Notes: a model not told the origin generated them from the sequence alone. 64,000 nt of DNA from Tritrichomonas musculus (GCA_039105265.1 JAPFFF010000004.1:8227501-8291500); one strand, 5' to 3'. Counted from the first letter of the stretch, positions 52,823 to 64,000 are shown. Made by a program: numbers and translations.

Positions 52823-55030
52823 CTACTGCACATTCAAATTTAGAAGCAAAAAGAATGTGATTACAATAAAGCAAACTAATAAAAACATCATATAACAGTT
52901 GGAAGATGATTGATCTCTTGTTTCAGACTGTGAATTACAACACTCAATTTTTTCAAAAGAAAGAGGCCTTGATGTAGAAAGTTGATAAAGCAATGGTACT
53001 TGTTCAAATGTAAGTACTGGGCATGAACATACTAATGGTATATTGATTTCTTCAAGATCAGAAGATAGAAATTCTTCACCTGAGTCAGAAGATGTTGGTA
53101 ATAAGGCGGTAGTCGCTGATATTTTGCCAGTTACTTCATTACTTCCTGAATCTGTATCTTGTACGATGCCAAGATTAGAGTCGTCCCCGTTTTCTTTTCT
53201 TTTATCGTTGTCATCATCTTTTTCATTTTTATCATGATCTAAAATACTGTCTTTTTCATTTTCATCTGCTCTTTTTTGGCAATCAATGTCCAGTTGATGA
53301 TCATCTGTTGAACTTCCACTGAAATTACTGATGTGAAGTTCAGCTATATGATTTATATTTTCATCCTTATTGTTGTCTCTATCATTCTGAGTTTTCTTTT
53401 CGTTAATTTGAGTTATATTTTCGTCTTCTGGTATTCCTTGGATATTTATTTCATCCTTTTGTTCTTCATTTGTATTCTCGATTGTGTTTTTATCTAAAAT
53501 TCCTTCTTTTTCTGTTTCTTCATCTGCAAGTTTAGCATTATCATTTAAAGAGCCAGTTGAATTTTCATTAGCATTGATATCGTAATCGCACCCATTGCTA
53601 TCTTCATTATCATTGGTCTGCTTTATTTCCTGACGAATTGTAGCAGGGGCTTCGTTATCATTATTTTCATCAGTATCCATTTCATCATTTAATTGTTCTA
53701 CTTTATTGTTTTCAAGAACTTCCTTATTTGGTGAAATAATATTGTTTAAGTCATTGTTATCTTCATTGTCTTCATCAAAGTTGATTTTTTTTTGAATAAC
53801 TTTTTCAGAAGATAAACTTTTTGATTGGTCATTTTCATAGTCATCACTATCATCATCGCTAATTTCAAACATAGAATCTTCATCAATATCAGAAAGCTCG
53901 GCGTTAATTGTTACTGAATCAAACAAAAGTTCTTTCCCATCCTGGAATTCAGATAATGTTGAACAGAATGATACATCGGACTCATTTTCTGAAGCTGACC
54001 TTTCAAGATCAATCAATGAAGCATTCCTTTTTATCGATTTCCTCCTTCTCGAGCTCCTGCGATTATTTTTATTTCCATTATTTGATGGATTAATTGTGCA
54101 TCTTCTTGATAAATTAGATTTTGACTTAACCAAAGGAGAAGCAGGTTGGTTCTCAATTAGATTTTCTTTTTCAATTTTTACCTTTTCTTGAATCCTTTCG
54201 CTTTTAGCATTTGGCAGTGGATCTCCGTCAATCATCATTTCAATAACTCTCATTGCTTGTGTAATTTCATTATCAAGATTGTCAAGGAGATATGTTTGGC
54301 GCTTTAAATCTGAAATTGTTGCAATTATTGTTGTTAAAGAAGTTTCAATTGTTTGTTTGGCTTTCTCTTGTGTAGCATGATTAGCGCTTGAGAGAGAGAA
54401 AAACTTGCTTCTGTCCCCAACTATATCTGTTCTGAACTGCCGAATTTGATTTCTCATTGATTCTAAATCACGAATCTTTTTCGACTCATCAATTTTTGAA
54501 TCAACAATCTCTGCAAAACGATCAACAATTTGTACAAAGGATTTTTGTATTTTTTCAACTATAATTGAAAATTCATGTTGAATTCCTGGGACAGCAGGAG
54601 GATTGCTCTTAATTGATTTAATAGCGCCTGTGATATCAAGAGTAAGCCTTTCTATTTCACGAGAACAGTAATAATACGCGGAATGAACAGACATTTGATG
54701 AAGAATTGTATCGAATTGATTCCATTGTTCCCAAAATTTCTGATTTAATTCTTGATTTGAATGATCTTTGTCAATTTGTTTGAAAGTTGCTTTCAAATCG
54801 ATAATTATTTGCGTAAATTGTTTTTTGAGTTCTGAATTAACTCCAAGTGTTGTGAAAGGTTTTTCAAACGTGCTCATGACATGATTGATATTTCTTTCTT
54901 GGTTCTTAGTAGATGAAAAATTTAATCTAAAGGCAATATCTTTTTTTGATTCGGGTGATTTTTTTAGCGTTGGATACTTAGATGATGGAGAATTTTGAGG
55001 ATAAATGATGAAAACGTTCTTATCATTCAT
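52823..55030 (-). CDS. unassigned tail-anchored acidic protein
   Basis: 735 residues, ATG at 55030. I do not recognise the family. Residues about 40-290 are helical and coiled-coil-prone (SIIVEKIQKSFVQIVDRFAE). Residues about 295-345 are basic (RRSSRRRKSIKR), and residues about 345-640 are a disordered stretch very rich in D, E and N. The last about 25 residues are a single hydrophobic segment (MMFLLVCFIVITFFLLLNL) with a four-residue lumenal end. There is no signal peptide, so insertion would be post-translational as a tail anchor, with the bulk in the cytosol, probably on ER or another endomembrane. The basic-acidic polarity suggests a regulated scaffold; that is inference. Confidence 0.78.
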   Translation of the reverse strand: MNDKNVFIIYPQNSPSSKYPTLKKSPESKKDIAFRLNFSSTKNQERNINHVMSTFEKPFTTLGVNSELKKQFTQIIIDLKATFKQIDKDHSNQELNQKFWEQWNQFDTILHQMSVHSAYYYCSREIERLTLDITGAIKSIKSNPPAVPGIQHEFSIIVEKIQKSFVQIVDRFAEIVDSKIDESKKIRDLESMRNQIRQFRTDIVGDRSKFFSLSSANHATQEKAKQTIETSLTTIIATISDLKRQTYLLDNLDNEITQAMRVIEMMIDGDPLPNAKSERIQEKVKIEKENLIENQPASPLVKSKSNLSRRCTINPSNNGNKNNRRSSRRRKSIKRNASLIDLERSASENESDVSFCSTLSEFQDGKELLFDSVTINAELSDIDEDSMFEISDDDSDDYENDQSKSLSSEKVIQKKINFDEDNEDNNDLNNIISPNKEVLENNKVEQLNDEMDTDENNDNEAPATIRQEIKQTNDNEDSNGCDYDINANENSTGSLNDNAKLADEETEKEGILDKNTIENTNEEQKDEINIQGIPEDENITQINEKKTQNDRDNNKDENINHIAELHISNFSGSSTDDHQLDIDCQKRADENEKDSILDHDKNEKDDDNDKRKENGDDSNLGIVQDTDSGSNEVTGKISATTALLPTSSDSGEEFLSSDLEEINIPLVCSCPVLTFEQVPLLYQLSTSRPLSFEKIECCNSQSETRDQSSSNCYMMFLLVCFIVITFFLLLNLNVQ

Positions 55031-56227
55031 TTTATGTAAAATACCTTAACGTCATTTTCAAGATTTTTTATTCAATTTCTGCATTTTAAATGGTTGAAAA
55101 TTTCAATTATAATAACTTTTTAAATTTATTTATAAAAACTTTCAAATTTCTACTGAAATTTTTCAATCTTAACGTATGATTTTCATATAATAAAATCGTT
55201 TTTTTTCTTAATATGATCAAGTTAGCTGAAATGTTTTATGATCATATTATAAAGATTTGGACAATTTTTTGTTTTCGTTAAATTATTTGATATTGGATGA
55301 AATATAGGACGTACGAAAATATTGATTTTTGATTTTATTTAGCTAACTTGCAAAATTAATTTATATACTCAAGAATTACAATATGTTTAATATGATATAA
55401 TATTTGTAAATCAAAATTATTTCAATAACTTAATTTTGATAAAGTTATGATCATAATTAGATATTGGATGAAATATAGGACGTACGAAAATATTGATCTT
55501 TTTATTTCCTCAAAAATATTATTGATTTTTCAACTTTTTTTACTCCAAAAAAATCAAAAATATTTGAGAAATCTCATTGAATTCTGAGTATTGAATTGGA
55601 CGAACGCCCTTAATTTTTATTATACAAACTAAATTATTGTATTCTAAAGATCATGAATACATTCTTCTTTTTTATATTAATCTTTTAAAATTGGACTTAT
55701 ATTATTTTCTACCTTCTTAAAAAAGATTTCAATACTATGAATCTAATAAAGAATGAGAATTTTCAGTCATCAAAAGTTAATAGATTAAAACACGTAGAAC
55801 TGCAAAATTTTTTTATTTTATTTAATAAAAAGGTTTGTATGATTTAAAATTTTAATAATTTATATATATTTTGGGAATTCAGAGTTTTAATTTGCATGCT
55901 AACTAATATAAAACACAATAATTTAATATGACAGGTTTTCTTATTTCTGACGGAGCATGAATTTTACTAATTATTATTTTTTATATTTGAAATAGAATTT
56001 TTGAGAAAATTGAATTGTACACTCAATTACAATTATGAAAATTTACGATATGAAAATAAACAAAAATAATTTAATTTTCATTGATATCAATGTAAAATTG
56101 GAATAAATATTAAATTCATATAACTACGATCCATCTTTTTAAGATGTATTCAAAATATATTGAATGAAATATAAATATTCAATTTTTTGTTTTTGAGAAA
56201 AATAATAAATATTCAAGCATTCAAAAT
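55031..56227. other. divergent intergenic region with a duplicated 37-bp motif
   Basis: Separates the tail-anchored protein gene from the plus-strand transporter. A 37-bp sequence beginning ATATTGGATGAAATATAGGA is present exactly twice in the same orientation, at 55290-55326 and 55461-55497. A weaker relative (TATTGAATTGGACGAACG) lies near 55590. Otherwise AT-rich. Confidence 0.75.
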
Positions 56228-57232
56228 ATGGTGGATTATACAAACGTTATACATACTGGTGTAGCTATAATTATTGAAATAGCATTCGGATTTATTTCTT
56301 GTAAGCTTCATTTTTTTACTCCTCAAGCAACAAACGCATTAAATCGTTTTTTGCTCAAATGTTGTTATCTTCCAATGATTGCTCGTGCAATTGCAATTAA
56401 AGACCTTGGATCTTTAAGTTTCATGCCATTTGCTATTGCAGTTCTTACAGTTATAACTTGTGCCACATTATTAGGTATTATTTGTGCTTTAAGCAAATGT
56501 TTTCAAAACCGATTTTATATGTTTCTAAGTACCTATTTACCTTCACATTATGTTAATTATTTAATCATTGGATTACCAATATTTTATTCAATTTGGGGAG
56601 AAGAAGAAAGTGTCATGGTTGCAGTTCAAAATATGAGTGGAGATCTTGTCACTGTTCCGATTTATCTTGTTTTTACACGATTATATCAAGTTAATCAAAA
56701 GAATAGATTGCACAAAGAAGCCAACGATGGCCAAGTTGAAAAAATTGATTGGCATTTGCCACTTGATATTCTACTCAGAATTGTTACTAATAACTTCATA
56801 ATTGGAAATGTGCTTGGTTTTATATATGCAGCGACAAAATGGAAAATGTGTCCTTACCTTTGGGATTTGATGAAATATCTTGCTGATTCGGTGCTTGCGC
56901 TCTGTATGTTCACAGTTGGCGGATTTTTATCACAGCATTCAATTATTGCATGTAATTTTTTTCATCTTGTAGTTACCCTTATCATTCGCCATATTTTCTT
57001 TCCATTTATTGCAGCTATTTATTGTTTTCTATTCAAACTGGAGCATCGACTTTCACGTCAAATTACAATCATGGCAGTTCTTCCATCAGCAACAGCATCT
57101 TTTTTGTTAAGTGATTTAAATAGCACTGGAGCAGGAGTTGCATCATCAATGATTTTATGGTCTACGATATTGAGCGTACCACTCATTATATTATGGCTAT
57201 TTGTTCTTGATAAGCTTCATATTTTTGAATGA
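56228..57232 (+). CDS. auxin efflux carrier (AEC/PIN-like) family transporter
   Basis: 334 residues, ATG at 56228. About ten hydrophobic segments in two groups are split by a hydrophilic central loop (NQKNRLHKEANDGQVEKIDW, about 155-175). This is the five-plus-five layout of the AEC/Mem_trans family. Family-like features are the N-terminal GFISCKLHFFTPQATNALNRF, where a helix precedes a conserved Asn, and the C-terminal VLPSATASFLLSDLNSTG block. Members move organic anions (auxin in plants, malate or malonate in bacteria) across membranes; the substrate here is unknown. Location is the plasma membrane or an endomembrane. The length is typical of short AEC members. Confidence 0.85.
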   Translation: MVDYTNVIHTGVAIIIEIAFGFISCKLHFFTPQATNALNRFLLKCCYLPMIARAIAIKDLGSLSFMPFAIAVLTVITCATLLGIICALSKCFQNRFYMFLSTYLPSHYVNYLIIGLPIFYSIWGEEESVMVAVQNMSGDLVTVPIYLVFTRLYQVNQKNRLHKEANDGQVEKIDWHLPLDILLRIVTNNFIIGNVLGFIYAATKWKMCPYLWDLMKYLADSVLALCMFTVGGFLSQHSIIACNFFHLVVTLIIRHIFFPFIAAIYCFLFKLEHRLSRQITIMAVLPSATASFLLSDLNSTGAGVASSMILWSTILSVPLIILWLFVLDKLHIFE

Positions 57233-58049
57233 ATCCAATGTATTTTTAGGCATAATAATGTTTGTTTTATTTTTTGTTATAAATTTTCTTAGTTTTTGGT
57301 AATCTGTTTTTAATAAATGATTGTATATTGTAAAATATTATTTATGATTCTTATACCATCAAATAATAAATTATGTGATGTGATTAAAGGAATAACAAAA
57401 AAAATCATGTATTATCAATAAAATTATGAATCAGTTTATGAATTGAATGTTTTATCCAATCTCTAAAGTAACTCAAACAAAACGAACTTTTTGGTCTGAT
57501 TAAATAATTTAAAATAATATTTCAGTTAAAATATTATTTATTATATTTTATATGATTATAAATCATTTTTTAATAATAATTTTCTTATTATTAATGTCAA
57601 GATATTACTAAGATAAATATGAGAAATAATTGAAGAGGATAAATTTGAAATCAAATTTTTTTCATTAAAAATTGAGCTTGCTATACAAGTCTCTTATAGC
57701 AAATATTGACAAATGGTGGGATCTATCCCAAAATAATTGAACAATTAAATGGCTCATTTGAATGTAATCAACTGAAAAAAATGAGATGAATCTAAACTGA
57801 GTTTTATAATCTTCACACTCTCTCAATTTTATCTCAAAATATCTTTAGACGTAATTGGTAGAAATTAAATGTCATGAGTAAAGTATCTTTTAATTATCAT
57901 ATATAGAAATAATTTTAAAATATTTTTTAATAAAGTTAAATTTTTAACATAAAAATATTATTCGCTTCGAGCATCATTCAATTTTTCAATAACTACGTCT
58001 TTAATTCAAATTTTGAATTAATCTTTCAAATTTCTTAGGTTATATAAAA
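57233..58049. other. AT-rich intergenic region
   Basis: Downstream of the transporter. No gene or repeat with clear limits. Confidence 0.5.
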
Positions 58050-58267
58050 GACCTCTTAGTTAAGAAAGGTGGCCGTTAATTTATTTGTCTCAAAGTTCGT
58101 TATTTTATTTGAAACTTCCTTATGTTTTGAATGCTTCGTACAAATTAAAAATTTTATTTTTCTCTCAAAATCCTAACAAAGTTTGAGAGGAGATAACAAA
58201 ATTGGATAGAATTATAACGAACTTTGAAACAAATAAATTAACGGCCACCTTTCTTAACTAAGAGGTC
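58050..58267. mobile_element. 218-bp MITE with about 54-bp near-perfect TIRs
   Basis: Both ends read inward GACCTCTTAGTTAAGAAAGG and stay almost identical for about 54 bp, with one mismatch noted. A possible duplication TAAAA (58045-58049 and 58268-58272) is weak because of its low complexity. The strong hairpin and the near-perfect arms suggest recent insertion. Confidence 0.85.
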
Positions 58268-58317
58268 TAAAAATGTAAAAAAATAATTATCTTGATGAAT
58301 AATAAGTATAACAAAAT

Positions 58318-58710
58318 TTATTGTTCAGCATATTTGGTAATTAATCCATTTTGTGTATCTGCTTGAATTTGAACTAATTTTGCTCTATATTTATTTTGTT
58401 CAAAATGAACTTCATTCCATTTTCCTGATAAAGTTTCACCATTGTGCCTTGCGCAAAATATACATCTGGTTAGAAAAGCTGAATAACATTCATGAACTAA
58501 TTCAAGTGGAATGTGTTCCCATTCATATTTGAGTCTTGCCAATAATTTGTCTTCTTTTTCATAAACTTCATTTCCTAAACGATCCTTAAGAATATCCCAC
58601 AAATTTTCGATTGGATTAAGATCTGGTGATATCGGAAGCCAATCGAGAACTTGCGGGATAAATCGAAATAGTGTATCTCTTGTCAGTTTTGCTGCATGAG
58701 AGGAGTAGTA
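58318..58710 (-). pseudogene. Tc1-like transposase, C-terminal fragment
   Basis: The minus-strand frame reads KLTRDTLFRF, then VLDWLPISPDLNPIENLWDI, the signature of the last third of Tc1-type DDE_3 transposases including the third catalytic Asp (SPDLNP). The N-terminal two thirds, with the first two acidic residues, are missing. Homology stops at about 58700-58710, where unrelated GC-rich DNA begins. The stop at the 3' end is preserved. This is a dead remnant. Confidence 0.85.
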
Positions 58711-59206
58711 TAGTCTAGGCTCCGCTACCGCCAAGCATATACTGAAGGGCTCCACAGAGGCCCCCCCCCCGCACTACTCCAGGTTTTTGACCCCCTGGAC
58801 CCCCTTCAAAAAGCCAGCATTCAAAAAGTTCACAAAAAAAAAATGCCAAACAATAACTTTTATCATCTCGTTATCAAAATTATTTTAACCCAAAAAAATC
58901 GACCTAAATGAATTTGTGGGATAAATCTCACCGGGGGCATATTCCCGGATGGTCTGGGCTAAAGCTCAGCATGCATCCCCCCTCTTTTGCTTATGCAAAA
59001 TCTTTTTCTTTTTTGTTCTCCCCTCCCCCTAGCTGGGGGCTCAGATTACCCTTCGGGCTATATATCTAAACAACTAGGGAAGCTCACACCTAATGTCGTT
59101 CGCTAATATAGAATCTTTTTTATTATATATAGTAGTATATATGAATGGTGTGATTTCTTAACGTCTCGTTAAGAAAAGTCCCTTTCATTCAAGAATTTGT
59201 TTTATA
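58711..59206. other. GC-richer segment of unclear origin
   Basis: Contains a C10 tract (58761-58770), short inverted pairs (AGGAGTAGT near 58700 with ACTACTCC near 58773) and several G/C-rich blocks unlike local DNA. It lies between the Tc1 fragment and the mariner element. It may belong to the same old insertion as the Polinton remnant at 60481; this is unproven. Confidence 0.4.
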
Positions 59207-60480
59207 GAGTGATTAGTAATTAGTTAAGCCGAGAAATGCCAGATGAAAGAACAGCAAATTCGAAATAATGTTATATATCTATAATTATATTTAAGATAAT
59301 TCATGATATTTGTTTCAATAAATTCTTTTTAACCGTTGAGAAAAAATCGTTTTTTTTCTTATATAAATAAAAAAATGTACGTTAAAAATCATTTTTTAAA
59401 AAAGACTCAAAAAGATTTGATACTTAAATGGCACAAAGAACAAATCAGTCCAACAGGCATCCATTAGAAATTGAAAGATCTCTTTGGTGATAAAACTCAA
59501 TCAGTGTCCACAGTCTCTTACACAATCAGATCTCTTTCATGGAATGAAACAAAACCTAATCCAGAAATTCACCCAGGAAGACCACCTAATTTAAAAATTG
59601 ATCTGCTCATTCTTGAATGCCTTGAAGACGACCAAACTTTGTCATGTCGTGAAATTTCCAATATCATTACAGTTAGATATGTTCTAATTAATCAGTTGCA
59701 TTATTAATGTTACAATTTAAAGTGGATTCCTCACTTTTTGAATGATCAAATGAAGGAAATTCGTGTTGAATACTCCAAGCAGCTTTTATTTGTATTGTTA
59801 AAATGCCAAAAGAACAATTTTAAGTTTATTCTGACCGGCGATGAGAGCTGGTTTTGCTACTTCACTCCTCATGGATGCCAGTGTATCCATGAGGACGATG
59901 AAGTGCTGCGATCAGTGAAAGGTGATTTCTAGATATCAAAAAGGCTGATCACCATTTTTTGGAATACAAATGGCATTGCACTCCTTCATGTTCTCCCAAA
60001 AAGTGTTCACCTGAATTCATCAATATTTATTGAAGAAATATTAAGTCCATTGACCAAATTTCCTGCTTATGTTGAAGACAAAAAATCTAGAAAAAAATTC
60101 TACATACATTTTGATAACGCGAGGTCACAAAAAGCAAAAAAGGTAAACGGTTTTTTGGCTCAGAAAAAGTTCACAATTCCACCTCATCCAGCTTATAGTC
60201 CAGATCTTGCACCTTCGGACTTTTATCTCTTTGAGAAACTTAAATAGAAGTTCGAAGGTGTCATGTTTGAAAGTGCAGAAGAACTAGAAGATGCAATCAG
60301 AGATGAATTCCCAAAATTCCAAAAGATGAATTAAAATCCGTTTTTAACGGTTGGATCCAACGGTTACAACGTTGTATCGAAATTGGATGTGCTCATATCT
60401 AATAAAAATTTATAAATTTTAAATTAGTTTTATTCTATCTTTCTTCTGTATCTCACTGCTTAACTAATTACAAATCACTC
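59207..60480 (+). mobile_element. mariner element, full length but coding region decayed
   Basis: 1,274 bp between TA duplications (59205-59206 and 60481-60482). Inverted ends share GAGTGATT, then GTAATTAGTTAAGC. The transposase is readable in pieces: an HTH region at 59471-59707 (SYTIRSLSWNETKP, GRPPNLKIDLLILECLED), then GDESWFCYF at about 59838, HFDNARSQ at about 60109 and YSPDLAPSDFYLFEKL at about 60193. These give the DDD set of mariner (DD34D type). In-frame stops are seen near 59706, 59930 and 60245, and the frame changes between the first and second pieces, near 59700-59735, and again near 59930-60050, so it is inactive. Similar Tvmar elements are known from Trichomonas. Confidence 0.9.
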
Positions 60481-62623
60481 TATATAATGATTGAAATGTA
60501 CCCCGTTGCTCAATCTAGCTGAAGAACAAACGCCCATCCCTATGGGGCACGCTTTCTTTTTAGAAGATGGAGAAAGAGAAGGCTAGAATTTAAAATTAAA
60601 GCTATTAAATACTCCAAAAAGGACTACAATAAACATGCCACACCTCCTTCAAAATCAGATGACCCAAACTTATATGACCACTCAGCATATATAAATATTC
60701 CTGCCAGAAGGAAATAAAAACAATATTGTTTAAACGAAAACACATTAATTGTGTTTCGTTGGTTGTTGTTCGCTAATGGAAAGACAAAAATAAAAATATT
60801 ATTAATTTTGTTTTTTAACCGCAGGTCTTCGTGTCGCATGTGGTCGTTTTGGTCTCTTATGAAGACTTTTTGAAATCAAAGTTGATTAAATCATCTTATT
60901 TTATCAATTATATTTCACAACTCAGACATAAACACTCAATCGTTTTTGTTTGCATTCAATTCTTCAAAGCACTCACAACTGATTGGAAATCAAAATGTAC
61001 CTCATTCTTTATCTTCAACGGTTTTAGTCGTCAACAACTTCAATATACCTATCATCAAGTGCCTTTCCCAATTGAGTTTGAAAAATTATGGCAAAAATAT
61101 ATTCAAATAACTGGAAATCAATTTATTTTATTAAATGCCGCAGTCAATCAATTGAATTTCATTAATCTAATACAATTTGTTGTTGAACACCTACAAACAG
61201 TTTGGGTGTACTGATATTATATTTTTGTCTCATTTGTTCAATGAGTTCCTTTGTTTTCTTATCTGTTGCCTTTCTGATACAGTATTTATAATACTTGTAT
61301 TCTGTAAATGATTGTTCTTTATTTGAACCTTCAACGAAGAATTCAATGGACGTCGACGATATCCTTCTTCTAACCTTTGATGTTAATGTTATATATTCAA
61401 GACCGAGTTCAACAATCTTGTCATGATAGAATCGTTTGAATTCATTATCTTTGTTCTTCAATGATATGTACATCACTTTAGATTTATATGCAGCTTTTCC
61501 GTAAAGTATTGGATATCTATCACACATAATTGAGAAATCACATTGTTTAAACTTCTCTGATTCGTCCAACATATCAATAAGTGAATTGATGTAATCATAA
61601 ACCTTTGGTGTTAACATATCTTTTGAGTGAAATTAAAAAATAAAAAAACAAAATAAAAACGACGTTGAAGACACTTCAGAAATCTTTCTAATAAATAAGT
61701 GCTTCAAGTTCAGCAATTAATTCAATAGGTCCGTTGAATTTCTTTAGTTGTTCAATAAAGTGATTTATCTCTTTTAGTACTCCGTCAACGACATCATCAT
61801 TATCATAAAGGTATTTTAATGTTGGTCTCCAACCTTTTAGCTTTTTGTTGATTCTATTAATGAGCTCGCTTAATTGTTCGGCTTGGTTTGACATTTTATA
61901 AATTGCTGATAAAAAAATAAAAATTTTTTGAAAGTTCTATTTTTCGAGGTTGTCATTTTTGTGAGTTCGTCAATTTATTTAAAATTTGTCTATGCCATTT
62001 TGTGAAAGTTTCGAAGTCTAATTTTGAAAAAGTGACGATTTTTTGAGTCATGGCGCTGATGATAGAGGTATGTAAACCCTATGACGAGGGGGTCATTTTT
62101 TATCCCCCCACCCAATACAAACCCTTACTCTCTGACCTCTAGAGAATAAAAACCGTTTTCATTATTATTTTTGTAATGTCCAGTGATAATGAATTACCTC
62201 TTCACAACACTCCTATTGGTTCTCCACAATTTCAATTATCACCAAATATGCAAGAATTAACAACTCAATTACATAATTGGGAATTGGATCGTGATTTTAC
62301 TGAAGAAGAACTACCAAGAAATATTGCATTTTCTCCAAAAGAAGAAGAATTTTATACTACAATAAATCAAACAGTTGAAAAACAGTTAGAGGATCATCCA
62401 CCAAATCCAAATCGTCGAGGATATCCAAGACCACCAAACCCATTAGATGAATTTGGTAAAAGTTATCATGACCGAGATGATTTCGAAAACTTTTTAAAAA
62501 CTCTTGATAAAAATAGAGAATATCCCTCAGACGAACTTATTGGTTTGTACAACATGTTTTTCCATACAAATTTAGATATCCAAAAATTTGGAAAATAGTC
62601 TGATGTGAAAAAAATATTTCAAC
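60481..62623. mobile_element. Polinton/Maverick remnant (fossil)
   Basis: A broken fossil of the Polinton family. Recognisable parts: a C-terminal piece of an A32-type packaging ATPase at about 60831-61214 on the plus strand (motif-level likeness only). There are also two unassigned minus-strand frames (61162-61617, 151 codons; 61688-61894, 68 codons) and one plus-strand frame (62176-62598, 140 codons) with proline-rich character, which I attach to the element by position only. Most expected genes (polymerase, integrase, capsid) are absent, so the remnant is heavily truncated with several breaks. Age appears moderate: older than the nearby 8-bp-TSD element at its right edge and probably older than the mariner at its left. 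Confidence 0.5.
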
Positions 62624-63546
62624 ATAGGGGGTTCAACCAAAAAAATGTCAAATTCTTAAAGAGGGAGGAAAAATTTGAGTTTGGCTCTAAATAAATATGG
62701 GGATTTAAAGTGTAATAAAAATACATTTTATAAAAAATATTTTTATCTGATTTCAACTGTACATTCATGAATGGCGGACGGATGAAGTTATCATGACATG
62801 TCATATGAAAACTATATATTTTATTAATAAATAATGTGTTTTATTTTAATCCATATATTAAAAAATAAAGATTAATATAACCTTATTTTTTAAAAATTGT
62901 TTTTAATTAATTTCATCAATTCATTCATAAATAGCGGACAATGGAAGTTATCATGACATGTTATGCGAAAAAAAATGCGACTTTAACTGCTAGACCAGTA
63001 ACTGGTCTATTGTCTTTTTATTAGCATAATACATTGTACATGATATATTTTCATGTTCTACGAATAATTTTTCCCAAAATATCCAACCCTTTTAAGATTT
63101 TAACTTTTGACGATTAAAAAAGGTCAATTTTTTATCTTCAAATTAAAAGTGTCTGCCATTTGTGAATGTGCAGATGAATTCCAAAATAAAATATTTCAAA
63201 TCAAAGCTTATGAAATGAAGAACAAAACTATCCATTTATTTTTTTTTTTTTTAATACAAATCCAGTACGTTTAGTAACCGCAATTTTTTTTGACATTCTC
63301 AAAGAATAAAATGACATGTTAAATAAAAAACGATTATTTTCATCCATTTCATATAACATGTCATAATGTTTATTTAAATTGTAAAATAAGCGTTAAAAAC
63401 AAATCTAGTCAATTTAAACTTTTTCAGAGACATGCAACTATTCAAATAATAAACGTTCTCCTATTCAAAAAATAACGTACTGGATTTGTACCTTAAAATT
63501 AAAATATTATTTTTCTGACATTTTTTTTGGCGGTTGAACCCCCTAT
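62624..63546. mobile_element. 923-bp element, ATAGGGG ends, 8-bp TSD, with nested MITE
   Basis: The inverted ends start ATAGGGGGTTCAACC and are flanked by ATTTCAAC (62616-62623 and 63547-63554). Same family as 38175-39067. The interior has a duplicated motif, GAAGTTATCATGACATGT, at about 62784 and 62945. It contains the TTAA MITE copy B, so its own length is about 681 bp. Non-coding. Confidence 0.88.
63255..63492. mobile_element. TTAA MITE, copy B, nested
   Basis: 238 bp, with TTAA at 63251-63254 and 63493-63496. It is the reverse complement of copy A at 41931-42170 with modest divergence; two terminal G bases are missing at the left end. Confidence 0.88.
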
Positions 63547-63554
63547 ATTTCAAC

Positions 63555-64000
63555 ATGTTTTTGAATTGTTTTGTAATTCAATTACAATATGTAAATATAT
63601 CTGATAATACCCCCAACTCGCTACAAATGATAATTTTTTTATACGTTATTGTTATCATATTTTTTGTTAACTAAAAAAATGAAAAATTTTTATCAAGTTA
63701 ACAATTTTATTCTTAAACAACTTAACACCAATTTTTTTTAGATAAATACTAAATAACTATATAAATTAAAATTGAAATTATATGGTTTATAGTCTAATAA
63801 CATTATTGATATAGAGTAAATAAGGAAATATCATTTTTTTATATCTTTTATAGTAAAAAAAGTGCCAAGTTGGTCATATTTGGCAAATAACAAAGACCGA
63901 TTTTCAAGATCAATATCCTTTATTCAAGCTAATTCAGGGTTTTCTTATTGATAAATCAATTGAACTACGTTAGATCTTTAATATATCCTCTTTCAGGGTT
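63555..64000. other. AT-rich DNA at the window edge
   Basis: No gene or repeat with clear limits seen. Confidence 0.45.

Noticed and set aside
54968-55030. Signal peptide on the tail-anchored protein
   Set aside because: The N-terminus is polar (MNDKNVFIIYPQNSPSS); the only membrane segment is at the C-terminus.
58050-58267. Inverted repeat as the end of the Tc1 element next to it
   Set aside because: It is a complete hairpin element with both arms on the same side of the transposase fragment, so it is a separate insertion.

Overview
The window looks like nuclear DNA of a parabasalid protist, most likely a trichomonad of the Tritrichomonas/Trichomonas type. It is very AT-rich, its genes are uninterrupted by recognisable introns, and it carries families expanded in trichomonads: ankyrin proteins with the trichomonad N-terminal (DUF3447-like) region, BspA-like leucine-rich repeat (TpLRR) proteins, Sel1-repeat kinases, a BTB-like protein with a discoidin-like C-terminus, polyubiquitin with trichomonad substitutions, and mariner/pogo/Polinton debris. 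Genus-level assignment is inference; no organism-specific marker such as rRNA is present.

Layout. 1-627: end of an ankyrin gene. 906-3639: a pogo-like DNA transposon with an open transposase frame, inserted at TA into a 38-bp palindromic repeat array. 3818-6394: unassigned gene. 7083-9609: decayed ankyrin/BspA fusion gene. 9998-13069: TKL kinase with BspA repeats. 13860-16442: pseudokinase-like protein with Sel1 repeats and a C-terminal FYRN/FYRC module, an unusual fusion. 16871-21145: ankyrin gene whose repeats are separated by AT-rich spacers. 21463-22773: broken BspA gene. 22829-26854: kinase with a long Sel1 array. 27154-28494: BTB/discoidin-like gene. 28582-28652: tRNA-Glu(UUC).

28.9-52.7 kb holds three head-to-head polyubiquitin gene pairs (5+2, 2+3 and 2+4 units, 18 in all), each pair sharing a 231-239 bp bidirectional promoter. 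Pairs 1 and 2 lie in an inverted duplication about 12 kb apart. The left arm carries a 5.5-kb non-coding element (31398-36872, TTA target duplication) made mainly of a 2,560-bp tandem duplication; the right arm keeps the empty site. The space between the arms is gene-free and contains several small inverted-repeat elements of families I do not recognise. Between pairs 2 and 3 lies a large type I surface protein gene (45924-50393).

52.8-57.2 kb has a tail-anchored acidic protein and an auxin-efflux-carrier-family transporter. 58-63.5 kb is a transposon graveyard: a MITE, a Tc1 transposase fragment, a decayed mariner, a Polinton remnant, and an 8-bp-TSD element carrying a nested TTAA element.

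No operon logic applies. The recurring themes are signalling scaffolds (kinase fused to Sel1 or LRR), ubiquitin supply, and mobile-element turnover. Family assignments were made by eye from motifs; none was checked by a database search.
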